Below are positions 25,551-35,507 of a stretch of DNA of 64,000 nucleotides, piece after piece. Origin of the DNA: Catenovulum agarivorans YM01 (GTDB taxonomy: Bacteria; Pseudomonadota; Gammaproteobacteria; Enterobacterales; Alteromonadaceae); NCBI RefSeq assembly GCF_000281085.1, contig NZ_JH767534.1, positions 1-64,000 on the forward strand. Reading direction: 5' to 3'. Each line of letters opens with the position of its first letter. Within the stretch, counting starts at the first letter, position 1. Both the position numbers and the translations under genes were made by a program. The notes under the pieces were generated by a model. The model saw only the letters and a list, made by a program, of their open reading frames with translations, did no database searches and was not told the DNA's origin.

Positions 25551-26635
25551 GCAGCCTTGGACAAATAGAAATTAACCTAGCGACCAATCAGCAACAAGTT
25601 GCTTGGGACGAGTATGTTAAGCAGCATAAAAATGCCACGCCTTACCATATGTTTGCTTGGGGATTAGCGGTTGAACAGGCATACCAGCATAAAGCTTATT
25701 ATCTAATCGCAACTCAACAAAATACTATTGTTGGTGTGTTACCTCTGGTTCAGTTTAAAAAGCCTTTCGCAAAACAACAATTATGCAGCTTACCATTTTG
25801 TGATTTAGGCGGCGTGTTAGCCGATAGCAAAGTGATTGAACAAGCTTTGTTGGCTGAAGCCGGTAAATGGTTAATGCAAAATAATCAGCCGTTTATTGAT
25901 TACCGTGCAACAGAAGTGAATTACGACAGTGCAGCTTCAGAACAAATTGATTTGGATAACAAAAAAGTCAGAATGTTGCTGCAACTACCTGAAAACTCAC
26001 AGGCTTTATGGGACGGATTTAAAAGTAAATTACGCAGCCAAATTCGCAAAGCGGAAAAAAATGGTTTAACTGCTGAAATTTCATTAGCCAGCAATAAAGA
26101 ACAAAAGTTTGTAGATGGTTTTTATCAAGTGATTAGCCGAAACATGCGTGATTTAGGCTCACCTGTGCATAGCAAAGCTTGGTTTGACAGCATATTGAAT
26201 TTTTATGGTGAAAATTCAGTTATCGCCCTTGTGTATAAAGATGACATAGTGGTTGGTGCAGGTATAGTGCTAACCTGTGGGAATAAAGCCTGTATTCCTT
26301 GGGCTTCTACTGTGGCTGAATACAATCGCTTAGCGCCAAATATGCTGTTGTACTGGACTTTGTTGCAACATGTTGCCGACAACAATATTGCCAATTTTGA
26401 TTTTGGCCGCTCCACTTTTAATGAAGGCACTTATAGATTTAAAGCTCAATGGGGCGCGCAAGCCGAATTGTTAGACTGGTGCCAGTTGAATGCGCAAGGT
26501 CAACGCATTAATACTGAAACACACGCAACGGGCAAAGGAAAAATGCGTGCGAGGGTGGAAGAAATTTGGCGCAAGTTACCGCTTGCAGTTACAGAAACTG
26601 TCGGCCCAAAAGTTAGAAAATATATTAGTTTGTAG
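25547..26635 (+). CDS. XrtA/PEP-CTERM-associated FemAB-like protein
   Basis: This 362-residue protein matches the exosortase-associated FemAB family (TIGR03019): YHMFAWGLAVEQAY near residues 33-46, FKSKLRSQIRKAEKNGL near 159-175, and DFGRSTFNEGTYRFKAQWGA toward the C terminus. FemAB proteins are double-GNAT aminoacyl transferases that use aminoacyl-tRNA on cell-wall precursors. Here an amino-acid decoration of the EPS or its lipid carrier is plausible. It overlaps the deacetylase by 4 nt and precedes the amidotransferase, which is the conserved XrtA order. Confidence 0.9.
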   Translation: MSSLGQIEINLATNQQQVAWDEYVKQHKNATPYHMFAWGLAVEQAYQHKAYYLIATQQNTIVGVLPLVQFKKPFAKQQLCSLPFCDLGGVLADSKVIEQALLAEAGKWLMQNNQPFIDYRATEVNYDSAASEQIDLDNKKVRMLLQLPENSQALWDGFKSKLRSQIRKAEKNGLTAEISLASNKEQKFVDGFYQVISRNMRDLGSPVHSKAWFDSILNFYGENSVIALVYKDDIVVGAGIVLTCGNKACIPWASTVAEYNRLAPNMLLYWTLLQHVADNNIANFDFGRSTFNEGTYRFKAQWGAQAELLDWCQLNAQGQRINTETHATGKGKMRARVEEIWRKLPLAVTETVGPKVRKYISL

Positions 26636-26655
26636 CCTTTTTTGTAGGAATTAGC

Positions 26656-28572
26656 ATGTGTGGAATAGCAGGATTTAGTCGATTTAATTTCTCTGGTGAT
26701 ACAGAGCTATTAGTGCAAATGGGCAATACAATCGCACACCGCGGCCCTGATGCACATGGTGAATACGTCACCGACACAGTCGGTTTGTGTCATAGACGTT
26801 TATCTATCATCGACTTATCTGAAGCTGGTAAACAACCAATGCATTCGGCCGATGGGCAAATATCTATCGTTTTTAATGGCGAAATTTATAACTACCAAGC
26901 TGTGCGAGCTGAGCTTATCAACAAAGGCCACGAGTTTGCTAATCAAACCGATACTGCGGTTATCATAGCTGCTTACAAAGAATATGGTGAAGACTGTTTA
27001 GCCCATTTAAATGGTATGTTCGCTTTTGCAATATGGGACGAAGCTCAACAAAAGCTGTTTATTGCACGTGATAGGCTTGGCAAAAAACCTTTATATTATT
27101 ATTTTGATGGTACAGATATCTTTTTTGCTTCAGAGCTTAAAGCGCTGAAACAAATCTCACAAATACCAACAGAAATAAGAACCGATGCGGTTTATGACTT
27201 TTTTGCTTACCAGTATATCCCAGATCCTAAAACCATATATAAAAATATCTACAAATTAGAGCCAGGTCATTGCATTAGTTTTCAACAAGGCAAATTAGAT
27301 AAACGCCAATATTGGGATGTTAGTTTTGCTAATACAGATAATGCCGATATCAAACAACATGAACAGGCACTAATTAAAACCGTAACAGATTGCACTAAAA
27401 CACGTATGGTGGCAGATGTGCCTTTAGGCGCATTTTTGAGTGGTGGTGTCGACTCAAGTGGTATTGTTGCATTGATGTCTAGTGTTGCCAAAGAACAAGA
27501 TGGTGACAAGGCGAAGCCTGTGACCACTTGTTCAATTGGTTTTGATGTTAAAGCATTTAATGAAACTGAATTCGCGCAAGTTGTTGCTGATAAATATCAA
27601 ACTGACCACCATGAATTTATTGTTCATCAAAACGTTAAAGACAATTTAGCTAAAATTGTGCGCTATTTTGATGAACCATTTGCTGATCCTTCTCTAGTAC
27701 CTACTTATTTTGTATCTGAGTTGGCACGCCAACAAGTGACAGTTGCCGTAGCTGGAGATGGTGGCGATGAAATTTTTGCCGGTTATGAAAAATACGCTGT
27801 AGACGCCCAAGAGAATAAAATTCGTGATGCCTTTCCTAGCTGGTTTAACAAAAAAATAGCGCCAAGTTTAGCTAAAGTTATCAGTGTTACCCCACTGCTT
27901 AATACAAGCACAGTAGGTCGAAAAGCTTGTTCATTGTTAAATACTCTAGCAGTCGACCCAGCTATGGGCTTTTATTATTCGAACGCTTTTATTACCGATA
28001 AAACTTGGTTAAGTCTGGTTAATGAACAAACTTCAGCAGAGCTAGCTGGTTATCACCCGAGCAAAATTACTTTAGACAAATATAGCCAAGCGGATGGCCC
28101 AGATCATTTAGCTAAAGTGTTGTACACAGATTTAAAAACCTTTTTACCAGGTGGCATTTTAGTTAAAGCAGATCGCATGAGCATGGCGAATTCGTTAGAA
28201 GTGCGCGCGCCTTTGCTTGATTATACTGTGGTTGAACAAGCTGCCAAGATACCGTCCGAATACAAGTTTAATCAAGGCGATAAAAAACATATTTTAAAGA
28301 ATATTTTTAAGCCATTACTGCCTGATGAAATTTTATATCGGAAAAAAATGGGCTTTAGTGTGCCCTTGGCTGATTGGTTCCGTGGTGAAATTAAACATAT
28401 AGCAGAAGATAAATTATTAACTAACAACGCAGGTTTAGTTAAATATTTTAAAGCCGACGCGATTAAAAAGTTATGGGATGAACATCAAGCAGCTAAACAT
28501 GATCATGGTGCTGTGTTATGGAGTTTACTGATGTTCCAAATGTGGTGGGATGAGTATGTCACAGCAGAATAA
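26656..28572 (+). CDS. XrtA/PEP-CTERM-type asparagine synthase-like amidotransferase
   Basis: This 638-residue protein starts MCGIAGF, with Cys2 as the N-terminal glutaminase nucleophile. It has RGPDAHG and the GEIYNY motif, then the synthetase PP-loop FLSGGVDSSG (Ser262 to Gly269) and AGDGGDEIFAGY. It corresponds to the XrtA-system amidotransferase (TIGR03108). It probably amidates a sugar carboxylate (uronic acid) or an attached amino acid, using glutamine and ATP, rather than making free asparagine. AGGAA precedes the ATG. It is followed by an overlapping glycosyltransferase. Confidence 0.93.
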   Translation: MCGIAGFSRFNFSGDTELLVQMGNTIAHRGPDAHGEYVTDTVGLCHRRLSIIDLSEAGKQPMHSADGQISIVFNGEIYNYQAVRAELINKGHEFANQTDTAVIIAAYKEYGEDCLAHLNGMFAFAIWDEAQQKLFIARDRLGKKPLYYYFDGTDIFFASELKALKQISQIPTEIRTDAVYDFFAYQYIPDPKTIYKNIYKLEPGHCISFQQGKLDKRQYWDVSFANTDNADIKQHEQALIKTVTDCTKTRMVADVPLGAFLSGGVDSSGIVALMSSVAKEQDGDKAKPVTTCSIGFDVKAFNETEFAQVVADKYQTDHHEFIVHQNVKDNLAKIVRYFDEPFADPSLVPTYFVSELARQQVTVAVAGDGGDEIFAGYEKYAVDAQENKIRDAFPSWFNKKIAPSLAKVISVTPLLNTSTVGRKACSLLNTLAVDPAMGFYYSNAFITDKTWLSLVNEQTSAELAGYHPSKITLDKYSQADGPDHLAKVLYTDLKTFLPGGILVKADRMSMANSLEVRAPLLDYTVVEQAAKIPSEYKFNQGDKKHILKNIFKPLLPDEILYRKKMGFSVPLADWFRGEIKHIAEDKLLTNNAGLVKYFKADAIKKLWDEHQAAKHDHGAVLWSLLMFQMWWDEYVTAE

Positions 28573-29668
28573 ACCGACACGAGCAATGCACCTAACCTAT
28601 GATATGCGCATAGGTGGTACTGAAATGGTGATTAAAAATATAATTGAAGGTAGTGCTAGCGAATCCTTAATCCACAGCATTTATTGCATTGAAGAGCCTT
28701 TAGGTCCTTGGGGGCAAGAGCTACAACAGAATGGCGTTCAAATTACTAGTTGTAATCGTCAGCCTGGTTTTGATACCAATTTGATTGGTGCAATAAGAAA
28801 ACATATTAAACAACATGAAATAGATGTATTGCATTGCCATCAATACACACCATGGGTTTACGGCTGTATTGCCGCCATGTTTACTAAAACCAAAGTGATA
28901 TTTACTGAACATGGGCGCTTTTACCCAGATTTTGGTACATGGAAGCGTAAGCTTGTAAACCCTATTTTATGTAAATTTACCAAACATATAACCGCCATTT
29001 CTAAAGCTACTAAAGAAGCTTTGATAGAGCATGAAAATATACCAAGGGACAGAATTGAAGTTATTTACAATGGTATTAAGCCAGTAGAAGTAAACGAAGA
29101 AGAAGTTACAGTTTTACGTAAAAAGTTGGCTATTTCACCAGATACTAAAGTATTAGGGACAATAGCTAGGCTAGACCCGATAAAAAACCATAAAATGATG
29201 TTGGATGCATTTGCAATGGTGTTAAAAGAACATCCCGACACAGTTTTGATTATTGTCGGTGATGGCGAAGAGCGACAAAATATTGAAAATCAAATCGCCC
29301 AATTGGGTATTCAAGATAAAGTAATAATGCCAGGCTATGATCCTAAACCAGCGAAATATCTTGCATTGATGGATATATTTTTACTGTCTTCTTTGTCTGA
29401 AGGAACTTCAATGACTTTGTTAGAAGCTATGAGTTTAGGGAAGCCATGTGTTGTTACTGATGTAGGCGGCAACCCTGAAGTTATCAAGCAGGGTTTTAAT
29501 GGAGAGGTATCTCCAAGCAATGTGCATACGGAATTTCGGAATAGAATTCAATACTTGCTTTCATTTGAAAGATACTTAATATTTTCACGAAACGCATATG
29601 TAGACTTCGATAATAGATTTTTTTCAGCAAAGATGTGTTCTAATTACAAGCAAAAATATGATGATTAG
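28550..29668 (+). CDS. Family 4 glycosyltransferase (PEP-CTERM stp2-like)
   Basis: This 372-residue GT-B enzyme has HLTYDMRIGGTEMVIKNI near its N terminus, close to the GG-x-E motif of PEP-CTERM/EpsH1-associated sugar transferases (TIGR03088). The donor-binding region is LSSLSEGTSMTLLEAMSLG. The start overlaps the end of the amidotransferase by 23 nt. Alternative ATGs at 28556 and 28586 exist; the second would remove the overlap. Assignment to the stp2 family is by resemblance. The linkage made is unknown. Confidence 0.85.
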   Translation: MSMSQQNKPTRAMHLTYDMRIGGTEMVIKNIIEGSASESLIHSIYCIEEPLGPWGQELQQNGVQITSCNRQPGFDTNLIGAIRKHIKQHEIDVLHCHQYTPWVYGCIAAMFTKTKVIFTEHGRFYPDFGTWKRKLVNPILCKFTKHITAISKATKEALIEHENIPRDRIEVIYNGIKPVEVNEEEVTVLRKKLAISPDTKVLGTIARLDPIKNHKMMLDAFAMVLKEHPDTVLIIVGDGEERQNIENQIAQLGIQDKVIMPGYDPKPAKYLALMDIFLLSSLSEGTSMTLLEAMSLGKPCVVTDVGGNPEVIKQGFNGEVSPSNVHTEFRNRIQYLLSFERYLIFSRNAYVDFDNRFFSAKMCSNYKQKYDD

Positions 29669-31031
29669 CCTAAATAATTTTGTATTCACCGTGTTCTTAT
29701 TTCTGGGTATACTATCAACTCAAGCATTCGCGTGTATTATTGAAAACAATGCAATTGAACTTGAAGTTTATGAAAAAATCAAGACTATCTATGGGCGTGA
29801 TGTTTGTGACACATTTAAAAAAGTTGCAACAGCTAAGAAGCTGCCTTTAATTGATATTAAAATGTTTGAATATGAAGGGGGATTTAGACTTTCTCCGAAA
29901 AATCTCATTCAAAGTGATAATTTTAGTAACGTTGACTTTTCTTATGGCGTTATGACCTATGATTCAATACGCAACTCCATATTTATTAGTGGAAATCCTA
30001 AATATGGATCCATTATCGAGTTTGCAATGCCTGAGATTGTAAAGTCAAAAAATATTCAAGACTTCGTAATTGTAGAAACCTCAAGACAACCTTATTTTCG
30101 GTTTTATAATCCTAACGATGTAGCATCAAAAAAAATAACTGGTATAGACGGTTTTTTCAGGATTACAGGCATTGGTAAATTAGGTCGATCGCTAATAGTA
30201 AATTATATAAATTGGTATGACGCTAATGCTAATGAAGCAGATACGTCTATTGTGATCACGGATGCTCACAACATGGCTGCAAGTGAAATTAAAGGCCCAT
30301 ATCAAATTGAAGGGGCAGCTAGGGCTTCCGGTTGGATTACGCCAATACCTGAATTTTGGCAGGACTTGCTTGGAGGCAGCCACATATTGGGTAATCAACC
30401 TTATGCTTCTATAATTTCGCGGTTATCCGTAGGCCCAAGTGCGTTTGCATTTTATCCAAGACCAGATATGGTTTACAGTGAAGCTAGGCACGTTCCATCT
30501 GTTCGTCTTTTAGATTTCCCACTAAAGAATTTTTTAAAGTTAGACCAACTTTATGGTGATGATGTTAGCACGCGCGCTATTTTAAATAATGAAATGTTAA
30601 ATAATGACTTATGGACTGTTTTGAGCGGTGCAGCAATTGGGTTTATTGTCCCAAATACAAGGACTTATGTAACTATTGGGAAGTCAGGGGGGCATAAATC
30701 GGGAGTCGGCTACAAAATTCAGCAACTCAATTCAGGTTCTAAAAACACTTGTGGTGGGTCTTGCGCAAGAGACTTTAACGACAATGGCTCCTATTATTGG
30801 ATGTGGGATGCTTATGACTTGTTTAAAGTGAGGTTGGGGCTAATGGAACCTTTTGAAGTTAGGCCTTACGATTATGGATACTTCGAAGTACCAGTTGGTA
30901 ATGACCTATTAGCGTCAAGTGGAGCTTATGATACTGAAAATAATAGATTATTTTTATCTTTTCGAAGCGGGGATACGTTGGGGCGATTTGCTAGACCTCC
31001 GCTTATACTCACTTACAAGCTGAACATATAG
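29658..31031 (+). CDS. Secreted protein of unknown function in the EPS operon
   Basis: This 457-residue protein has a Sec signal peptide (MMISLNNFVFTVFLFLGILS, cleavage near QAFA) and no further membrane segment. The rest is rich in aromatic and Gly/Asp residues with repeated short beta-strand-like segments (VMTYDSIRNSIFISGNP, EFAMPEIV), suggesting a beta-propeller or beta-sandwich. A Cys pair TCGGSC occurs near residue 365. I do not recognise the family. The start overlaps the preceding glycosyltransferase stop by 11 nt, so it is translated with the EPS enzymes and should act on, or with, the exported polymer. Confidence 0.7.
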   Translation: MMISLNNFVFTVFLFLGILSTQAFACIIENNAIELEVYEKIKTIYGRDVCDTFKKVATAKKLPLIDIKMFEYEGGFRLSPKNLIQSDNFSNVDFSYGVMTYDSIRNSIFISGNPKYGSIIEFAMPEIVKSKNIQDFVIVETSRQPYFRFYNPNDVASKKITGIDGFFRITGIGKLGRSLIVNYINWYDANANEADTSIVITDAHNMAASEIKGPYQIEGAARASGWITPIPEFWQDLLGGSHILGNQPYASIISRLSVGPSAFAFYPRPDMVYSEARHVPSVRLLDFPLKNFLKLDQLYGDDVSTRAILNNEMLNNDLWTVLSGAAIGFIVPNTRTYVTIGKSGGHKSGVGYKIQQLNSGSKNTCGGSCARDFNDNGSYYWMWDAYDLFKVRLGLMEPFEVRPYDYGYFEVPVGNDLLASSGAYDTENNRLFLSFRSGDTLGRFARPPLILTYKLNI

Positions 31032-31040
31032 AGTAATATA

Positions 31041-31916
31041 ATGAGCCTGCCACTTATTTCCGTAATTATTCCAGCATACAACGCGGAAGCATATATAGAA
31101 GAAACACTGCAAAGTGTTTTTAAACAAGATTATAGCAACCTAGAGATACTGGTCGTTAATGACGGTTCGACAGATAATACGTTAGAAATCTTAAACAAAT
31201 ACCAAAATAAAATTACGATTTTCGATATTGCTAACTCGGGTGTTTCTTATGCTCGAAACTTTGCAGTCGAACATGCTAAAGGTGATTGGTTAGCATTCAT
31301 TGATGCTGATGATCTTTGGGACACTGATAAACTATCCAAGCAGTACGCACAGTTGAACGGAAATTTATGGTCTCATTGTAATTCGTATTACATTGGTGAA
31401 GAGCAATCGGGTAAAGTGACTCGGGCTGAACTTTCTGAGCAACCTGCTGGTTCTGTTTTTGATAAATTAGTGCTCGAAAATTTTATCACCACTTCAACAA
31501 TCCTAATTGATAAACAAACCTTTATTGATGCAGGAGGCTTTGACGAGAAGTTAGCCGCGCTTGAAGATTGGAAACTCTGGCTCGATATTGCTTTTAAACA
31601 CCCGATTTCATATGTAGATCAGCCAGTTGCTAAATATCGTGTTTACCAGGGGTCAACTTCTCGCAAAGCAAGAAAAATGTTGCCACTTCATTTAGCAGTA
31701 ATTGAACATGCATTTACTAAGAATGTGTCGAACAATCAATCGTTAAAAAAACTAGCCCAAGAAAAATCATACACTATTTGTTCTTACTTAGCTGAAGATG
31801 CTGGCGATAGTAGTTTTGCATTAAATTGTGCATGGCATGCTATGAATATTGGTCGATTTAAATTGCCTTTAGTTAAGCGCCTTGTAAGAACACTACTTAA
31901 TTCAGTAAAAAAATAA
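31041..31916 (+). CDS. Family 2 glycosyltransferase
   Basis: This 291-residue GT-A enzyme has the canonical order PLISVIIPAYNAEAYIE at the start, VVNDGSTDNT (about 38-47), GVSYARNFAVEHAKG and FIDADDLW (DADD at 88-91), with EDWKLWLDIA supplying the ED base motif. It has no membrane segment. It lies 9 nt after the secreted orphan. It probably adds a sugar to the EPS repeat; the donor is unknown. Confidence 0.9.
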   Translation: MSLPLISVIIPAYNAEAYIEETLQSVFKQDYSNLEILVVNDGSTDNTLEILNKYQNKITIFDIANSGVSYARNFAVEHAKGDWLAFIDADDLWDTDKLSKQYAQLNGNLWSHCNSYYIGEEQSGKVTRAELSEQPAGSVFDKLVLENFITTSTILIDKQTFIDAGGFDEKLAALEDWKLWLDIAFKHPISYVDQPVAKYRVYQGSTSRKARKMLPLHLAVIEHAFTKNVSNNQSLKKLAQEKSYTICSYLAEDAGDSSFALNCAWHAMNIGRFKLPLVKRLVRTLLNSVKK

Positions 31917-31959
31917 ACCTAATATAACCTTTTAAAAATCCAGTTATTAGACACTTGAA

Positions 31960-33282
31960 ATGAATAAATTAAAAATAAAAATTCTGAAAGAGAAGTTAAT
32001 TGAATTGATCAAATATGATCATAATCAATGGAAATTTCTGTTTGTTTTAGTTGCCCATTTAGCCGTATTTGCACACTTACTTATGGGGAAACGCCTTAAA
32101 GCTTTTAATATTGTCTCAAGTGTTTATCGCACTGGTTGGAAGGGCAGTTTTAGTTTTGGTGTTTATTGGGCTAAAAAGGCATTCAAGGACAACGAAAATG
32201 CAAAACAATTAGTGCAATTAGCCATTGATGATATTCAGCCTCTATCCAATACAGCGCAATTTATTGAACATCCTGACCGCATGTTAGATGGCATTGTGAC
32301 TGTACTTAAAAGTCCAAGTAATAATGAAAAAGGGGTGATTGTACTTAACTACAGCTACTACTTTTTACTTTTCAGAAAGTTTTACGATATTGAGAAAATC
32401 AGTCAGGATTACATCATTATCCTAGAGCCAAGCTGGGCTGGTTTTTGTGAAGTGAGTATTCTCTCATACGCAAACACCTCTGATAGTGTTTATCTAATGT
32501 GTTATGAGAAGCGTGATCTAGATTTTATACAAGCGCTGGATTGTAAAATTAAACCGTTAAAAATCGGTCCGAGTTGGTTTGTCAACCATACGAACTTCCA
32601 ACCTCATAATGTTGAGCGTGATATTGACATTATCATGGTAGCCGCTTGGGCGAAATTTAAACGTCATGGGGCTTTTTTCAAAGCTATCTCAAAATTAAAG
32701 GGCTTAGGGGTGACACCTAAGATCACTCTCGTTGGTTATCCTGTTGATATGACACAAGATGAGATTGTCGAGCTGGCTGAGTTTTATGGGGTAAAAGACT
32801 GGTTAACTATCTATGAATCAATCACTCATCAAGAGGTTTCTGCCTTATTAAACCGCAGTAAAGTTAACGTACTTTGGTCTAAGTTCGAGGGGAACAACCG
32901 CGCCATTATCGAAGGTATGTTCTGTAACACTATTGTTGTGATGAGAGAAAATCACAATTATGGTGAACATTATGACTTTATCAATCCGCAGACAGGCGAT
33001 TTTGCTGGTGAAGATACACTAGCCACTAAAGTAAAAGACTTGCTGACTCGCCAAGAATCTTTCTCTCCACGTGATTATGTCATTAACAACCGTAGTTGTA
33101 TTGAAGCTACCGCGATCATGAATAAAGAGATCTCCAATAATGAACGTGCCATTGGCAGAAATTGGTCAAAAGATATGGTTGTAAAAGTGAATGAATTACA
33201 CCAAATGGACTATTTGGATATAAGTGATCGAGTGCAGTTTAAGCGCGATTACGAAACATTATTAAGCAATTTAAAATCTTAG
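31960..33282 (+). CDS. Glycosyltransferase family 1/4-like protein
   Basis: This 440-residue protein has an N-terminal hydrophobic segment (about 26-44). The C-terminal half has a GT-B donor domain: IDIIMVAAWAKFKRHGAFFKAI, ITLVGYP, ALLNRSKVNVLWSKFEGNNRAIIEGMFCN with the Glu pair. The N-terminal half is divergent. It begins the block that also holds the pyruvyltransferase-like genes, with the next gene 6 nt away. The acceptor and donor are unknown. Confidence 0.75.
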   Translation: MNKLKIKILKEKLIELIKYDHNQWKFLFVLVAHLAVFAHLLMGKRLKAFNIVSSVYRTGWKGSFSFGVYWAKKAFKDNENAKQLVQLAIDDIQPLSNTAQFIEHPDRMLDGIVTVLKSPSNNEKGVIVLNYSYYFLLFRKFYDIEKISQDYIIILEPSWAGFCEVSILSYANTSDSVYLMCYEKRDLDFIQALDCKIKPLKIGPSWFVNHTNFQPHNVERDIDIIMVAAWAKFKRHGAFFKAISKLKGLGVTPKITLVGYPVDMTQDEIVELAEFYGVKDWLTIYESITHQEVSALLNRSKVNVLWSKFEGNNRAIIEGMFCNTIVVMRENHNYGEHYDFINPQTGDFAGEDTLATKVKDLLTRQESFSPRDYVINNRSCIEATAIMNKEISNNERAIGRNWSKDMVVKVNELHQMDYLDISDRVQFKRDYETLLSNLKS

Positions 33283-33288
33283 GGATAA

Positions 33289-34215
33289 ATGATGGAATTA
33301 AATTTAGACTCACTAGAGCAGTTATTAAAGTCTTTTGAAGAGCGTGTATATTTTTATCCAAACCCTGGCAATGCAGGTGACTCTCTTATTGCATGCGCCA
33401 CTTTTCAATTTTTTGACAAAATTGGTTTGAATTATGAATTAGTTAAGGATGCATCTTTTGATGCTACTGGTAAAACCGTCATGTATGGCGGTGGTGGTAA
33501 TTTTGGCGGTGAAGAAAGCCGTGCCGGTCAGTTTGTCAAAAAGTACAAAGATACAGCGAAAAACCTAGTGTTTTTACCTCATACCATTTTTGGAGCGGAG
33601 CAGTTATTAGCCTCTTTAAAGTCAAATGCCCATATTATTTGTCGTGAAAGAGTGTCTTACGATCATGTTAATAAGACAAGTCCTAACGCACATGTATATC
33701 TTCACGATGATATTGTTTTTCAATCTGATCACAGCAAATTTATTGCTAAAGAGCCAAAAGTAAATTTTTTACCATACCTATTTAAAGAGTTTACTACACG
33801 TCTATTAGGGCAATCTGATTATGACTTTGGTCTGAGTCTGAAAGGTTATTTAAGCTACAAAGCGTTTTTAAAGACGATACCTGAAAGAAGAAAGAAAAAT
33901 GACAAGGTACTCAAGGCATTTCGTGTTGATGTTGAGAGAACATCTGATGTTGTTCCTGAAGGCAATGTTGATTTATCCGCTGTTCTTGAATTAAGCTCAT
34001 GTCAAAAAGATTTAGCAGCCTTATCTTGTTATCACTTTTTAAACGAAATTAACGCTTATGAAGAGGTACACACCAATCGGTTACACATTGCAATTGGAGC
34101 TGCTTGTTTAGGCAAAAAAGTAAAGCTATATGCTAATAATTACTTTAAAATACGCGCCATTTATGAATATTCAATTCTAGGAAAATTCGATAATGTCGAA
34201 TGGTGTACAGAGTAG
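33289..34215 (+). CDS. Polysaccharide pyruvyl transferase-family protein (1 of 3)
   Basis: This 308-residue protein has NPGNAGDSLIACATFQFF near residues 24-41, VMYGGGGNFGGE near 64-75, FLPHTIFG, and a C-terminal HTNRLHIAIGAACLGKKVKLY. This motif order is that of PS_pyruv_trans (PF04230; ExoV/EpsO-like). Members usually transfer pyruvate from phosphoenolpyruvate to form ketals on EPS sugars, giving negative charge. It is one of three diverged copies in 5 kb, on the same strand as the second. Confidence 0.82.
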   Translation: MMELNLDSLEQLLKSFEERVYFYPNPGNAGDSLIACATFQFFDKIGLNYELVKDASFDATGKTVMYGGGGNFGGEESRAGQFVKKYKDTAKNLVFLPHTIFGAEQLLASLKSNAHIICRERVSYDHVNKTSPNAHVYLHDDIVFQSDHSKFIAKEPKVNFLPYLFKEFTTRLLGQSDYDFGLSLKGYLSYKAFLKTIPERRKKNDKVLKAFRVDVERTSDVVPEGNVDLSAVLELSSCQKDLAALSCYHFLNEINAYEEVHTNRLHIAIGAACLGKKVKLYANNYFKIRAIYEYSILGKFDNVEWCTE

Positions 34216-34313
34216 AATACAGTAGTACCACTACAGTAGGTGTGAGAGCAAAGCATTATTTGAGTGTGTTAATACTGATTAACTGACACTTAGCAAAAGG
34301 AAATAGGAAAGGT

Positions 34314-35417
34314 ATGAAGGTTACATTTAGTGGTTTCTACGGTATGAGCAATACAGGAGATGATTGTTTCTGTAAAATCGCCGAGTGGGGGGCAAAGCAT
34401 TACTGGAACGCTGATACTAGTTACTTTTTTTCTAAAAAGATCCCACAATTATCACCGAGTAGTAAGCCTATTTTAAAGCAACTACCTCACCATCGACTGG
34501 GTTTTATCAATAAGTTTCTTGCCGATAATCATTTTAAAAAGAATAACCACCTAGTATTTGCTGGTGGCTCTATTTTCCATGGTAAAGAATGGTGGGAAAT
34601 GGATTATGCCAAGCAAAATTTAGATAGATTTAAACTCAAAGTTGGCGCTATAGGGGTGTCTGTTGGTCCATTTGATTCGGTCAATCATGAAAAGAAAGTG
34701 ATCGAATTTATGAAAAATATGTCATTTATCAGTGTTCGTGATCAAAAATCATATGACATCGTCAAGAGTTACAACCTCGACTTACCGTGTATTAATAGTT
34801 TTGATTTAGCCGCTTTATTACCTAGAGTTGAACCTTGCACGACTTCTGATGGTAACTCATCTGAGGTGACTATCGGTTTGGCACTCTGTTCTTTTAACGC
34901 CAAGTCTGCTCAAGCCCATCATGACAATCAAAGCCGTCTTGAATTACTCGCTTCTGCCATTAATCGCTTAAATATTCTTAGAAATAATCAATTAAAAACT
35001 AAATTGTTTGTATTTCACGGGCACGAGGCGCAAGGGGATTTAGCGACAAATAAGATGTTGGCGAATTTATTAGACCCATCTGTTAAGTATGAAATCTGTC
35101 ATTATCACAGAGATCCTATGGATATGTGGCACCAAATTGGATCTTGTGATGCGGTACTGAGCTTTAGGTTACACGGTGCTATTTATTCATTTATGGCACA
35201 AGTGCCTTTTTTACTGGCTGAAGTCCATGAAAAAGCGACTAACTTTCTTGATGATATTAATTGGTCGGATCAACTTAGAGTAGGTGATTTTGAAGTATCT
35301 ACAGACGAGTTAGTTGATCGAATTGAATTGATGCTACAACCTCATGATTTTACCCAGGATGTTGAAAGGTGTATCTTAAAAGCTGAAAAGAATTTCACTG
35401 AAGCTGTTTTTGATTAA
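34314..35417 (+). CDS. Polysaccharide pyruvyl transferase-family protein (2 of 3)
   Basis: This 367-residue protein has FSGFYGMSNTGDDCFCKIAEW at its start (the NxGD motif of the family), LVFAGGSIFHGKEWW and VGAIGVSVGPF. The late CDAVLSFRLHGAIYSFMAQ contains the conserved RLHG and is followed by a putative active-site region. It is PF04230-like. It is separated from its neighbours by 98 and 89 nt, spacing that is looser than in the rest of the operon. Confidence 0.82.
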   Translation: MKVTFSGFYGMSNTGDDCFCKIAEWGAKHYWNADTSYFFSKKIPQLSPSSKPILKQLPHHRLGFINKFLADNHFKKNNHLVFAGGSIFHGKEWWEMDYAKQNLDRFKLKVGAIGVSVGPFDSVNHEKKVIEFMKNMSFISVRDQKSYDIVKSYNLDLPCINSFDLAALLPRVEPCTTSDGNSSEVTIGLALCSFNAKSAQAHHDNQSRLELLASAINRLNILRNNQLKTKLFVFHGHEAQGDLATNKMLANLLDPSVKYEICHYHRDPMDMWHQIGSCDAVLSFRLHGAIYSFMAQVPFLLAEVHEKATNFLDDINWSDQLRVGDFEVSTDELVDRIELMLQPHDFTQDVERCILKAEKNFTEAVFD

Positions 35418-35507
35418 ACGCAATTTATAATAATTCACAGACATAATTAATATAACTTACCCTGTGTTAATTAGAAATTTAGCTAGATTTAAAAGGGGAA
35501 TTTTCAG

